The notes under the pieces: model-generated
The model's input: the letters and a program-made list of their open reading frames with translations, nothing else
Database searches by the model: none
Told to the model about the DNA's origin: nothing
Assembly: GCF_019511645.1 (NCBI RefSeq)
Contig: NZ_JAEUAX010000002.1
Coordinates: 124,001-188,000 of the forward strand
DNA length: 64,000 bases
DNA from: Microbacterium ureisolvens
GTDB taxonomy: Bacteria > Actinomycetota > Actinomycetes > Actinomycetales > Microbacteriaceae
Reading direction: 5' to 3'
Position numbers and translations under genes: made by a program
In this document: positions 52,643-60,704 of the stretch, piece by piece
Position numbering within the stretch: position 1 is the first letter of the stretch
How the letters are laid out: every line of letters begins with the position of its first letter

Positions 52643-53380
52643 TCAGTGCGCGGCTTCGGCGGCGAGCCGGAGCGAAGCGGTCGCCATGTGCAGCGCCATC
52701 GCCGAGGCGGCAGCATCCTCGTCCGCCGCCTCGATCGCACGGAAGACCGCGTCGTGCTCATCGATGGCGGTGCGCGCCTCGGTCTCGTCGTGGACGGCCC
52801 GGTCGGCGTAGACCTGCAGCAGCGACCGCACGACGTGCAGCAGGTCGACGAGGGTGTCGTTGCCGGCGGCGGCGGCGAGTGCGTTGTGGAAGTCGAGGTC
52901 GGCGCGAGCGAACGACGTGAGATCGCCGACGCCGTCGCGCATGCGCTCGAGCGAACTCGAGATGTCATCCAGATCGGATGCCCCGGCCCGCCCGGCGGCG
53001 AGACGCGCGACGTAGATCTCGAGCCCCGAGCGCAGTTCCAGCAGCTCGGCGGTGTTCTTCCGCCCGATGAGGAGCCCCCAGCGCAGCGTCTGCGGCAGGA
53101 GCTCGCTCGCTGTTCCGCGCAGGTACGTGCCCGAGCCCGGACGCACATCGACGATCCCGAGGATCTCGAGTGCGGCAAGAGCCTCCCGCACGGCGGACCG
53201 GCCGACGCCGAGCGTCGCCGCCAGCTGCCGTTCCGGCGGAAGGCGTGTACCGGCCTCGAGATCGCCGCTCGTGAAGAGGTCCATGAGACGCCGGGCCACC
53301 TCCGAGACGGGCGTGCCCGTCGGCAGTGCGCCGAGCGCCGCCGTGATCTCGGCCGAACGGTCGTCGGGATAGGCGGGCAT
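52643..53380 (-). CDS. GntR/FadR-family (FCD) regulator of the apionate operon
   Basis: A 245-residue protein with a winged-helix N-terminal domain ('GTRLPPERQLAATLGVGRSA', 'EALAALEILGIVDVRPGSGT') and an all-helical FCD ligand domain ('FARADLDFHNALAAAAGND', 'EHDAVFRAIEAADEDAAA') with the metal-binding Asp/His positions. It is divergent from the MFS transporter and apionate genes; two identical operator copies lie in the gap. The ATG 53380 is 6 bases after TAGGTT on the minus strand, so it is probably leaderless. Confidence 0.9.
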   Translation of the reverse strand: MPAYPDDRSAEITAALGALPTGTPVSEVARRLMDLFTSGDLEAGTRLPPERQLAATLGVGRSAVREALAALEILGIVDVRPGSGTYLRGTASELLPQTLRWGLLIGRKNTAELLELRSGLEIYVARLAAGRAGASDLDDISSSLERMRDGVGDLTSFARADLDFHNALAAAAGNDTLVDLLHVVRSLLQVYADRAVHDETEARTAIDEHDAVFRAIEAADEDAAASAMALHMATASLRLAAEAAH

Positions 53381-53386
53381 GCGAAC

Positions 53387-53392
53387 AACCTA
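53387..53392 (-). promoter_or_regulatory. -10 box of the FadR-type regulator gene
   Basis: TAGGTT on the minus strand (53392-53387) followed by GTTCGC and the ATG at 53380 gives a leaderless arrangement with no ribosome binding site. Confidence 0.5.
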
Positions 53393-53419
53393 TCCTGCGC
53401 GCGTCGACGGCGGAAGATT

Positions 53420-53463
53420 TTGGTCAACCGGTTCTTGCATTTGGTCAACCGGTTTGCCACAAT
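53420..53463 (+). promoter_or_regulatory. two FadR-type operators over the promoter of the apionate operon
   Basis: TTGGTCAACCGGTT occurs twice, at 53420-53433 and 53441-53454, spaced 21 bases (two helical turns). Each copy has the GGT-CA-ACC core expected for FCD-type GntR regulators. The promoter TTGCAT (53435-53440), 17 bases, CACAAT (53458-53463) lies over the second copy, so binding would repress. AGCAGGAG at 53497-53504 is the ribosome binding site. Confidence 0.75.
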
Positions 53464-53509
53464 GGTCGACGAAAACAACCTCGATCACCGTCGATGAGCA
53501 GGAGTCACT

Positions 53510-54931
53510 GTGGACCAGAACCAGAACATCGCGGACGCGCCCCCCGTCGCGCGATCCGCCATCCGCAAGGTGTCGATCCGCCTCGTGCCGTTCGTCGCGC
53601 TGATGTTCTTCATCAACTACCTCGACCGCACGGCGATCGGGTTCGCCGCCCCCAACGGCATGAATGAAGACCTCGCGCTGAGCGCCGCTCAGTTCGGGTT
53701 CGCGTCAGGCGTCTTCTTCATCGGCTACATCCTGCTCGAGGTGCCCTCGAACCTGGCGCTGCACAAGTTCGGCGCCCGGCGCTGGCTCTCGCGCATCATG
53801 GTCAGCTGGGGCATCGTCGCGCTCCTGTTCACCTGGGTGCAGAACTTCGAGCAGCTCGTCGTGCTGCGCTTCCTCCTCGGCGTCGCCGAGGCCGGATTCT
53901 TCCCCGGCGCGATCCTCTTCCTGAGCCTCTGGGTGCCGGCGCAGTTCCGCGGCCGCATCCTCATGCTCTTCTACCTGGCTCAGCCGCTCACCACCGTCAT
54001 CGGCGCCCCGCTCGCCGGCTGGCTCATCCAGCAGCACGAGGTCTTCTTCGGGCTCGAGGGCTGGCGATTCATGTTCTTCGGCGTCGCGATCCCCGCCATC
54101 GTGGTCGGCGTCGTCGCCTGGTTCTACCTCAAGGACAAGCCGGCCGACGCGAAGTGGCTCACCACCGACGAGCAGGTGTGGCTGACCGACGCGCTCGACC
54201 GCGAGAAGGCGGCCACGCAGAAGAAGGAGCACGGCCACGTGTCGGCGCGCTTCGCCTTCAAGAGCGGCCGTGTGTGGGTGCTCTCGTTCATCTACTTCGG
54301 CTTCATCTACGGCCTGTACGCGCTCGCCTTCTTCCTGCCGACGATCATCGAGGGCTTCCAGGCTCAGACCGGCCAGACCTTCGACACGCTGCAGAAGGGC
54401 CTCATCACCGCGATCCCGTACCTGCCGGCCGCCGTCGTCATGTACTTCTGGTCGCGCGACGCCTCCAAGCGCGGCCTCAAGACCTGGCACATCGCCGGCC
54501 CCGCGATCGCCGGCGCGATCAGCATCCCGCTCGCGCTGTTCACGGGATCGCCGGCCGCCACGATCGCCGTCATCACGGTCACGGCCTGCGCGATCTTCGC
54601 GGCACTGCCGAACTTCTGGACGCTCCCCACGCGTTTCCTCACCGGCGCTGCGGCGGCTGCCGGTGTCGCCCTGATCAACACGATCGGCAACCTCGCCGGC
54701 TTCTCGGCTCCGTTCGTCACCGGCTTCGTGCACGACTGGACCGGCGGCTACGAGTTCCCGATGTTCATCGTCGGCTTCGTCATGCTCGTGTCAGCCGTCC
54801 TCATGGTGCTCCTCGCCCGCAGCAACCGCATCAACCCCGCCACCGTGGACGAGACGGCGACGGATGCCGCCCCCGCCGTGGACGCGGAGGCCCTGAGCGC
54901 CGCGGCCGACCCCAAGGGCGACGCGCGATGA
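53510..54931 (+). CDS. MFS transporter, anion:cation symporter (phthalate-permease) type
   Basis: A 473-residue major facilitator protein with 12 hydrophobic segments. 'FINYLDRTAIGFAAPNGMNE' and 'GYILLEVPSNLALHKFGARR' are the signature of the ACS family, and 'LGVAEAGFFPGAILFLSLWV' is in helix 4. ACS carriers import organic anions such as aldonates, glucarate or phthalate. As first gene of the operon with apionate enzymes, it is the likely apionate, apionolactone or apiose importer (inference). GTG 53510 is used. A charged C-terminal tail of ~40 residues follows the last helix. Confidence 0.9.
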   Translation: MDQNQNIADAPPVARSAIRKVSIRLVPFVALMFFINYLDRTAIGFAAPNGMNEDLALSAAQFGFASGVFFIGYILLEVPSNLALHKFGARRWLSRIMVSWGIVALLFTWVQNFEQLVVLRFLLGVAEAGFFPGAILFLSLWVPAQFRGRILMLFYLAQPLTTVIGAPLAGWLIQQHEVFFGLEGWRFMFFGVAIPAIVVGVVAWFYLKDKPADAKWLTTDEQVWLTDALDREKAATQKKEHGHVSARFAFKSGRVWVLSFIYFGFIYGLYALAFFLPTIIEGFQAQTGQTFDTLQKGLITAIPYLPAAVVMYFWSRDASKRGLKTWHIAGPAIAGAISIPLALFTGSPAATIAVITVTACAIFAALPNFWTLPTRFLTGAAAAAGVALINTIGNLAGFSAPFVTGFVHDWTGGYEFPMFIVGFVMLVSAVLMVLLARSNRINPATVDETATDAAPAVDAEALSAAADPKGDAR

Positions 54932-56691
54932 CCCGCCTGTGGAACGAGCCGGCGGATTTCGCCGACCAGATGATCGACGGGTTCGTCGCCGCGAACGAGC
55001 GGTACGTCCGCCGGGTGCCGGGCGGCGTGGTGCGCAGCACCACCTCGCCGGCCGGTCAGGTCGCGGTCGTCGTCGGCGGCGGCTCGGGCCACTACCCCGC
55101 GTTCGGCGGGCTCGTGGGCCCAGGGCTCGCGCACGGCGCGGCGATGGGCAACCTGTTCGCCTCCCCGTCGACGAAGCAGATCCACAACGTCGCGAAGGCC
55201 GCCGACAACGGCGGCGGCGTGTTCTTCTCCTACGGCAATTACGCCGGCGACGTGCTGAACTTCGACGCGGCGCAGGAGCGGCTGCGCGCCGAGGGCATCG
55301 CGTGCGAGACCGTCACGGTGACCGATGACATCGTCAGCGCCACGGCCGACGAGAAGCGCAAGCGCCGCGGCATCGCGGGCGACCTCACGGTGTTCCGGAT
55401 CGCTGCCGCGGCCGCCGAGACAGGCGCCGACCTCGCCGAGGTCACTCGTCTCGCCCGCCTCGCGAACGAGCGCACGCGGTCGTTCGGGGTCGCATTCACC
55501 GGCTGCACGCTGCCCGGCGCCGAACAGCCGCTGTTCACCGTCCCGGAGGGGCGGATGGCGGTCGGCCTCGGCATCCACGGCGAGCCCGGCATCGACGAGA
55601 CCGACATCCCCACCGCCGACGGACTCGCCGAGCTGCTCGTCTCGCGACTGCTGGACGAGGTGCCCGACGGTGTCGAGCTCGCGGGTGCGCGCGTCGTGCC
55701 CATCCTCAACGGCCTCGGGTCGCTGAAGTACGAGGAGATGTTCGTCGTCTACCGGCGAGTCGCGCAGCTGATCACCGACGCGGGCGTCGAGATCGTGGAC
55801 CCGCACGTCGGCGAGTACTGCACCAGCTTCGACATGGCGGGCACGTCGCTGACCCTGTTCTGGCTGGCCGGTGCTGGCGAGGACAGTGAGCTCGCCGCCT
55901 TGTGGGACACCCCGGTCGACACCCCCGCCTACCGACGCGGCTCGGTCTCACCCCAGCAGCCTCGCGTCGCCGCCGACAGCACCGCCACCGTCGCGGAGGC
56001 CGTCGAGCCCGGGGACGAGGCATCCCAGTCCGTCGCCCGCACCGTGCTCGCCGCCGTGCGCACCATGGTGGACACCATCGACACCCACGTCGACGAGCTC
56101 GGCCGCATCGACGCGATCGCCGGTGACGGGGACCACGGCATCGGCATGCAGCGCGGCTCGCACGCGGCCCTCGCCGCCGCCACCGCCGCGGTGGACGCAG
56201 GTGCGGGCGCCGGCACCACCCTCGCGCACGCGGCGGACGCCTGGAGCGACAAGGCCGGCGGCACCTCCGGCGCGCTGTGGGGCGTCATCCTGAACGCGGT
56301 CGCCGGGAAGCTCGGCGACCAGGGCCGCCCCGACGCGGCCGCCATCGCCACCGGCGTGGCCGCCGGCTCGCGCGGGGTCACCGACTACGGCAAGGCCGAG
56401 GTCGGCGACAAGACGCTCGTCGACGCGCTCGTGCCGTTCAGCTCCGCGCTCACCCAGGCCGTCGACGGCGGTGCCGGCCTGACCGACGCGTGGCGGACGG
56501 CGGCGGATGCCGCGACCCGCGCCGCCGCGGCGACCGCCGACCTCCTCCCCCGCATGGGCCGCGCGCGCACGCACGGCCAGAACAGCGTGGGCACCCCCGA
56601 CCCCGGCGCGATCTCGCTCGCGCTCATCGTGACCGCCGTGGGAGAGACGCTCGCGGCTGAGAACTCAGTGAAGGAGAGCGCGGATGTCTGA
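54928..56691 (+). CDS. lerK: dihydroxyacetone-kinase-type kinase, probable L-erythrulose 1-kinase
   Basis: A 587-residue DhaK-DhaL fusion. The DhaK part (1-~335) has '[20 protein letters not shown]', '[18 protein letters not shown]' and His217 in '[10 protein letters not shown]' that holds the ketone covalently. The DhaL part (~375-587) has '[19 protein letters not shown]' binding Mg-ATP and '[20 protein letters not shown]'. ATP-dependent kinases of this type phosphorylate dihydroxyacetone or erythrulose. The following LerI-, DerI-, OiaC- and ApnO-like genes make L-erythrulose the best substrate. ATG overlaps the carrier stop, and its own end overlaps the next gene by 8 bases. Confidence 0.82.
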   Translation: MTRLWNEPADFADQMIDGFVAANERYVRRVPGGVVRSTTSPAGQVAVVVGGGSGHYPAFGGLVGPGLAHGAAMGNLFASPSTKQIHNVAKAADNGGGVFFSYGNYAGDVLNFDAAQERLRAEGIACETVTVTDDIVSATADEKRKRRGIAGDLTVFRIAAAAAETGADLAEVTRLARLANERTRSFGVAFTGCTLPGAEQPLFTVPEGRMAVGLGIHGEPGIDETDIPTADGLAELLVSRLLDEVPDGVELAGARVVPILNGLGSLKYEEMFVVYRRVAQLITDAGVEIVDPHVGEYCTSFDMAGTSLTLFWLAGAGEDSELAALWDTPVDTPAYRRGSVSPQQPRVAADSTATVAEAVEPGDEASQSVARTVLAAVRTMVDTIDTHVDELGRIDAIAGDGDHGIGMQRGSHAALAAATAAVDAGAGAGTTLAHAADAWSDKAGGTSGALWGVILNAVAGKLGDQGRPDAAAIATGVAAGSRGVTDYGKAEVGDKTLVDALVPFSSALTQAVDGGAGLTDAWRTAADAATRAAAATADLLPRMGRARTHGQNSVGTPDPGAISLALIVTAVGETLAAENSVKESADV

Positions 56692-57154
56692 GCCCCTGCG
56701 CATCGTGATCGGCGCCGACGACGCCGGCTTCGACTACAAGGAGATCCTCAAGAAGGACCTCGAGCAGAACCCCGGCGTGGTCGAGGTCATCGACGTGGGC
56801 GTGGACGCCGACGGCCACACCCCGTACCCGAAGGTCGCCATCGAGGCGGCACAGCGGGTCGCCGCCGGCACTGCCGACCGCGCGCTGCTGATCTGCGGCA
56901 CGGGCCTGGGCGTCGCGATCGCGGCGAACAAGGTGCCCGGCATCCGCGCCGTCACCGCCCACGACTCGTTCTCGGTCGAGCGCGGCGTGCTGTCCAACAA
57001 CGCACAGGTGCTCACCATGGGCCAGCGCGTGGTCGGCATCGAGCTCGCCCGCCGCCTGGTGCGCGAGTGGCTCACCTACCGGTTCGACACCAGCTCGGCC
57101 TCGGCCGAGAAGGTCGCCGTCATCGACGAGTTCGAGACCACGGGCTCCTGCTGA
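56684..57154 (+). CDS. derI: RpiB/LacA-family isomerase, probable D-erythrulose-4-phosphate isomerase
   Basis: A 156-residue RpiB-type protein: '[20 protein letters not shown]' at the N terminus, catalytic Cys71 in '[16 protein letters not shown]', and '[15 protein letters not shown]'. RpiB enzymes interconvert aldose and ketose phosphates; the family includes EryI/DerI, which turn D-erythrulose 4-phosphate into D-erythrose 4-phosphate. Position between the erythrulose-kinase-like and triose-isomerase-like genes supports this role over ribose 5-phosphate isomerase. Its start lies 8 bases inside the kinase gene, and its stop overlaps the next ATG by one base. Confidence 0.8.
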   Translation: MSEPLRIVIGADDAGFDYKEILKKDLEQNPGVVEVIDVGVDADGHTPYPKVAIEAAQRVAAGTADRALLICGTGLGVAIAANKVPGIRAVTAHDSFSVERGVLSNNAQVLTMGQRVVGIELARRLVREWLTYRFDTSSASAEKVAVIDEFETTGSC

Positions 57155-58110
57155 TGACCGCGCACGAACTCCGCAGAATCGCACCGAGCTCGCAGGATTC
57201 CGCGCCGAATCCGCGAAGTTCGCGCGACTCTGCGGAGTTCGCGCGATCACAGGTCACGGTCGGGGTGAGCCTGAAGACGTACTTCGGGCACGAGCGCGCG
57301 CGCACGTGGTTCGCCGACGTGGCCCAGCGCGCCGCCGCGCACCCGGCAGTGGCAGGCGGCTCCGTCCGGTTCTTCGTCATCCCGACCTACCTGCAGATCC
57401 CGGCCGCGCTCGACGCCTTCGGCGGCACCCCGGTGCTCGTCGGCGCGCAGGACGTCTCGGAGTTCGCGCCCGGCGCGTACACCGGCGAGGTCACCGCCGA
57501 CGAGCTCGCCGAAGTCGGCGTCCAGGTCGCCGAGATCGGGCACGCCGAACGGCGCCGGCTGTTCGACGAGACCGACACCGTCACCGCCGCCAAGGCCGCC
57601 GCCGCGCTCGCTCACGGCATCACTCCCGTACTGTGCATCGGCGAGGCCGAGCGTCTGGGCGCGCCCGCCGCCGCGCTCGCCAACGTCGAGCAACTCGCGA
57701 CGAACCTCGACGGCGTCCCGGTCGGGCCGGTCATCGTGGCGTACGAACCGGTATGGGCGATCGGCGCCGCCGAACCCGCCCCCGACGACCACATCGCCAC
57801 CGTCACCCGCGCCCTCCGCGCCGCCGTCGACGCCGACCCCGCCCGCGCGGGCAGCGTCGTCATCTACGGCGGCTCCGCCGGCCCCGGCCTGCTCGCCCGC
57901 CTCGGCGACAGCGTCGACGGACTCTTCCTCGGCCGCTTCGCGCACGACCCGGACGCCCTCGTCGCGGTCTGGGACGAGGCATCCGTCCTCGCCTCCTCTC
58001 GCATCCTCCACACCGTGGAACCCCAGCATGCGGACGAGACCCCGGGTGAACCCCACGGTCTCGTCCCTCCACTGTCGTCTCACGCGAAGACGGTCGAGGT
58101 CGACGCATGA
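57154..58110 (+). CDS. lerI: triosephosphate-isomerase-like, probable L-erythrulose-1-phosphate isomerase
   Basis: A 318-residue TIM-family protein. The barrel starts at 'VTVGVSLKTYFG' (~34-45, with active-site Lys41); 'VAEIGHAERR' has the catalytic His, 'VAYEPVWAIG' the catalytic Glu, and 'VVIYGGSAGPGLLARL' and 'GLFLGRFAHDP' the phosphate loop. LerI/EryH proteins convert L-erythrulose 1-phosphate to D-erythrulose 4-phosphate. Residues ~3-31 are encoded by a palindromic repeat (57161-57245) and have no family counterpart. ATG 57154 is used because no other start keeps strand 1 intact; GTG at 57265 would cut into it. Also unusual is the ~30-residue C-terminal tail. Confidence 0.8.
   Translation: MTAHELRRIAPSSQDSAPNPRSSRDSAEFARSQVTVGVSLKTYFGHERARTWFADVAQRAAAHPAVAGGSVRFFVIPTYLQIPAALDAFGGTPVLVGAQDVSEFAPGAYTGEVTADELAEVGVQVAEIGHAERRRLFDETDTVTAAKAAAALAHGITPVLCIGEAERLGAPAAALANVEQLATNLDGVPVGPVIVAYEPVWAIGAAEPAPDDHIATVTRALRAAVDADPARAGSVVIYGGSAGPGLLARLGDSVDGLFLGRFAHDPDALVAVWDEASVLASSRILHTVEPQHADETPGEPHGLVPPLSSHAKTVEVDA
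57161..57245. repeat. long imperfect palindrome inserted in the 5' end of lerI
   Basis: Outer arms of 22 bases (57161-57182 and 57224-57245) match with two mismatches; the inner 41 bases are also partly self-complementary. The key word is GAACTCCGCAGA/TCTGCGGAGTTC. It is read in frame as about 29 codons of lerI. Its look is that of a mobile hairpin repeat rather than a coding sequence. Confidence 0.75.
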
Positions 58111-58901
58111 TCGGCCTGGGCACCTACGCCTTCTTCTGGCAGCACTCCGACCAGGTGCCCCAGCCGCTGTCGCTGGTCGGCGCCTTCGAGGCGACGAGGG
58201 AGCTCGGCGTCGACCTGTTCCAGATCTGCGACTACGCGCCGCTCGAGCAGATGGACGACGCGGAGCTGACGGATGCCGCAGCCGCCGCCCGCGACCTCGG
58301 CCTCACGATCGAGCTCGGCACGAAGGGCGTCGAGCCCGGCCGCCTGGCCCGCTTCCTCGAGCTCGCCGGCGTCTTCGGCGCGGGGCTCGTGCGCAGCATG
58401 ATGTACTCCCCCGACAGCCGCCCCACCCTGGCCCAGGCTGAGGAGTGGCTGCGCGCGGCGCTGCCGGCCTACGAGGCATCCGGAGTCGACCTCGCACTCG
58501 AGACGTACGAGCAGGTCTCGACCGCGGACCTCGTGGGGCTCGTCGCCCGCATCGACAGCAAGCGGCTCGGCATCTGCCTCGACCCGGCGAATGTCGTGGC
58601 GCGCCTAGAGCTGCCGCGGCACTGCGTCGATCAGACCGCGGGACACGTCAAGAGCGTGCACGTCAAGGACTTCGCCTTCGCCCGCCAGCCCGGCTGGGTC
58701 GGCTTCACCTACGGCGGTGCGCCGATGGGCGAGGGCCTGCACGACTACCCCTACCTGCTCGAGACCGTGAAGCCCCGTGAGAACGGTGTCAACGAGGTCG
58801 TCGAGCACTGGCTCTCCTGGCACACAGACGCAGAGACCACCGTCCGCACCGAGCGGGAATGGACCCGCCGAACCATCGAATACCTGAGGAGCACGTCATG
58901 A
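58107..58901 (+). CDS. oiaC: sugar phosphate isomerase/epimerase family, probable 3-oxo-isoapionate decarboxylase
   Basis: A 264-residue xylose-isomerase-like TIM-barrel protein: 'IGLGTYAFFWQHSDQVPQP' at strand 1, 'LTIELGTKGVEPGRLARFL', 'DLALETYEQVSTADLVGLV' with metal-site Glu, 'GICLDPANVVARLELP' with metal-site Asp, and 'KSVHVKDFAFARQPGWVGF' with metal-site His. In the D-apionate pathway OiaC belongs to this superfamily and turns 3-oxo-isoapionate into L-erythrulose and CO2. The assignment rests on the neighbours (ApnO- and LerK-like genes). ATG overlaps the lerI stop. Confidence 0.72.
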   Translation: MIGLGTYAFFWQHSDQVPQPLSLVGAFEATRELGVDLFQICDYAPLEQMDDAELTDAAAAARDLGLTIELGTKGVEPGRLARFLELAGVFGAGLVRSMMYSPDSRPTLAQAEEWLRAALPAYEASGVDLALETYEQVSTADLVGLVARIDSKRLGICLDPANVVARLELPRHCVDQTAGHVKSVHVKDFAFARQPGWVGFTYGGAPMGEGLHDYPYLLETVKPRENGVNEVVEHWLSWHTDAETTVRTEREWTRRTIEYLRSTS

Positions 58902-59776
58902 GCACCACCGCTGAGAACACCAGCACAGACACGTACAAGATCGCCGTCGTCGGCGCCGGCGGCAAGATGGGCATGCGCGTGTCCAACAACCTCGTGAAGA
59001 CCGACCACACCGTCTGGTACGTCGAGAACTCGCCCGCCGGGCAGCAGCGCACGCTCGATGCGGGTCGTGAGCTGACGGATGCCGCCACCGCCGTCGCCGA
59101 CGCCGACATCGTGGTTCTCGCGGTGCCCGACCTGGCCCTCGGGCCCGTCACCGCCGACCTCGTGCCGCAGCTGAAGTCCGGCGCGATCGTGCTCACGCTC
59201 GACCCCGCCGCCGCCTACGCAGGACTGCTCACCACCCGCGACGACGTCATCCAGGCCGTCGCGCACCCCTGCCACCCGTCGGTGTTCCTCGAGCGCACCA
59301 CCAAGGAGGAGTGGGCCGACACCTTCGGCGGCATCGCCGCCCCGCAGGACGCGATCGCGGCCGTCGATTCCGGCGACCCCGCCCACAAGGCGATCGTCGA
59401 GGCCACGGTCCGCGCGATCTACGCCCCCGTCATCGACGTGCACTTCGTGACCGTCAAGCAGCTCGCCCAGCTCGAGCCGACGCTGGTCGAGACCGTCGCC
59501 TGCATGATCGGCGCGCTCCTCAACGAGGCGCTCGACGAGGCGATCCACACCATGGGCGTTCCGGAGGCGGCGGCGCGCAGCATCCTGTACGGTCACACCC
59601 AGGTGGCGCTCGCCAACGGCCTGCGCGGCGACAACCCGTTCTCGGACGCGTGCCTCATCGCGATGGACTACGGCCGCGAGTCGATCATCAAGGACGACTG
59701 GAAGAAGATCTTCCGCGACGACGAGCTCGACAAGAACCTCGCGCGCATGCTCCACCTCGACCGCATCGAGCGCTGA
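58898..59776 (+). CDS. apnO: 6-phosphogluconate-dehydrogenase-related enzyme, probable D-apionate oxidoisomerase
   Basis: A 292-residue protein with an N-terminal Rossmann domain ('YKIAVVGAGGKMGMRVSNN', ~13-31) and a helical C-terminal dimerisation domain ('LEPTLVETVACMIGALLNEA', 'GVPEAAARSILYGHTQVALA'). 'AHPCHPSVFLER' and 'GGIAAPQDAI' between them match the ApnO-type subgroup. ApnO oxidises D-apionate and shifts a carbon group to give 3-oxo-isoapionate. GAGGAG at 58886-58891 precedes ATG 58898, which overlaps the oiaC stop. The assignment is from family recall plus operon context. Confidence 0.75.
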   Translation: MSTTAENTSTDTYKIAVVGAGGKMGMRVSNNLVKTDHTVWYVENSPAGQQRTLDAGRELTDAATAVADADIVVLAVPDLALGPVTADLVPQLKSGAIVLTLDPAAAYAGLLTTRDDVIQAVAHPCHPSVFLERTTKEEWADTFGGIAAPQDAIAAVDSGDPAHKAIVEATVRAIYAPVIDVHFVTVKQLAQLEPTLVETVACMIGALLNEALDEAIHTMGVPEAAARSILYGHTQVALANGLRGDNPFSDACLIAMDYGRESIIKDDWKKIFRDDELDKNLARMLHLDRIER

Positions 59777-59803
59777 CAGCGCCCGCGGCCGAAGGGATCA
59801 GAC

Positions 59804-60559
59804 ATGGGACAGCTCGAAGGCAAGACCGCTCTCATCACCGGCGGGGCACTCGGCATCGGCTTGGCCGTCGCCCAGCGCTTCGCCCGTGAGGGCGCGCGGG
59901 TGATCCTCGCCGACCGCAACGGCGAGGGCGCGGCCGCGGCCGCCGCCGGGATCGGCGAGAACGCCCGTGCCGTCACGATGGACATCTCCGACGAGGACGC
60001 GGTCGCCGCAGCCTTCGCCGAAGTCGAGGCGGCCGGCTGGGCGCCCGACGTGGTGGTCGCGAACGCCGGAGTGCAGCTGTTCGGGCAGGACGCGCAGGCG
60101 GCCGACCTCGACCTCGACGTGTGGCGCCGGACGATCGACATCAACCTGACGGGCGCGTTCCTCACGGTCAAGCACGCGGTGCGCTCGATGCTCCCGCGCG
60201 GCGGCGGGTCGATCATCCTCACGGGCAGCCCGACCGCGGTCAACGGCGAGGGCAAGGACTTCACCGCCTACAGTGCGTCCAAGGCCGGTATGCACGGCCT
60301 CGCCCGCACGGTTGCGGCGGCCTACGCCGACCGCGGCATCCGGGTGAACACGGTGCAGCCCGCGTACACCGAGACGCCTCTGGTGGCCGCGATCAGCGAG
60401 GACCCGGAGTCCCGCGCCGCGATCATCAGCCGCATACCGATCGGGCGTGCCGGCACGCCCGACGACGTCGCGGGCATCATGGTGTATCTCGCCAGCGACG
60501 ACGGCGCGTTCGCCACAGGGGCGACGTTCCAGGTCGACGGCGGAATGACCTCGCTCTGA
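59804..60559 (+). CDS. short-chain dehydrogenase/reductase, candidate D-apiose dehydrogenase
   Basis: A 251-residue classical SDR: NAD loop 'ALITGGALGIGLAVAQRFA' at the N terminus, 'VVANAGVQLFG', catalytic Ser in 'IILTGSPTAVNG', 'AYSASKAGMHG' with Tyr-x-x-x-Lys, and C-terminal 'ATGAFQVDGGM'-like 'TFQVDGGMTSL'. It lies between apnO- and apnL-like genes. The usual D-apiose dehydrogenase is a Gfo/Idh/MocA enzyme, which is absent from this operon, so this SDR may take that role, producing apionolactone for ApnL. ATG 59804 has GAAGGG upstream. Confidence 0.85.
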   Translation: MGQLEGKTALITGGALGIGLAVAQRFAREGARVILADRNGEGAAAAAAGIGENARAVTMDISDEDAVAAAFAEVEAAGWAPDVVVANAGVQLFGQDAQAADLDLDVWRRTIDINLTGAFLTVKHAVRSMLPRGGGSIILTGSPTAVNGEGKDFTAYSASKAGMHGLARTVAAAYADRGIRVNTVQPAYTETPLVAAISEDPESRAAIISRIPIGRAGTPDDVAGIMVYLASDDGAFATGATFQVDGGMTSL

Positions 60560-60572
60560 CCTGGAGCCCTGC

Positions 60573-60645
60573 GGGTTCGGGGCGCACTTCGTCCGTTCGG
60601 GGCGCGCTTCGAGCGCCACGAACGGAGATTCCGCGCCCCGAACCC
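60573..60645. repeat. 73-base palindromic repeat of the GTTCGGGGCG family
   Basis: Arms of 27 bases (60573-60599 and 60619-60645) are complementary except for about six bases at their middle. They share GGTTCGGGGCGC with the copy at 26441-26490. It lies in the 145-base gap between the SDR and the apnL-like gene, inside an operon, so it may affect downstream expression. Confidence 0.65.
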
Positions 60646-60704
60646 GGAACGACGACGGGCGGAGCACCACGAAGGTGGCGCAGGAGCGACGGCGGAGGAC
60701 GAGG

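Noticed and set aside
57265..57267. GTG as the true start of lerI, avoiding translation of the palindrome
   Set aside because: It would begin in the middle of the first beta-strand, three residues before the active-site Lys, and it has no ribosome binding site.
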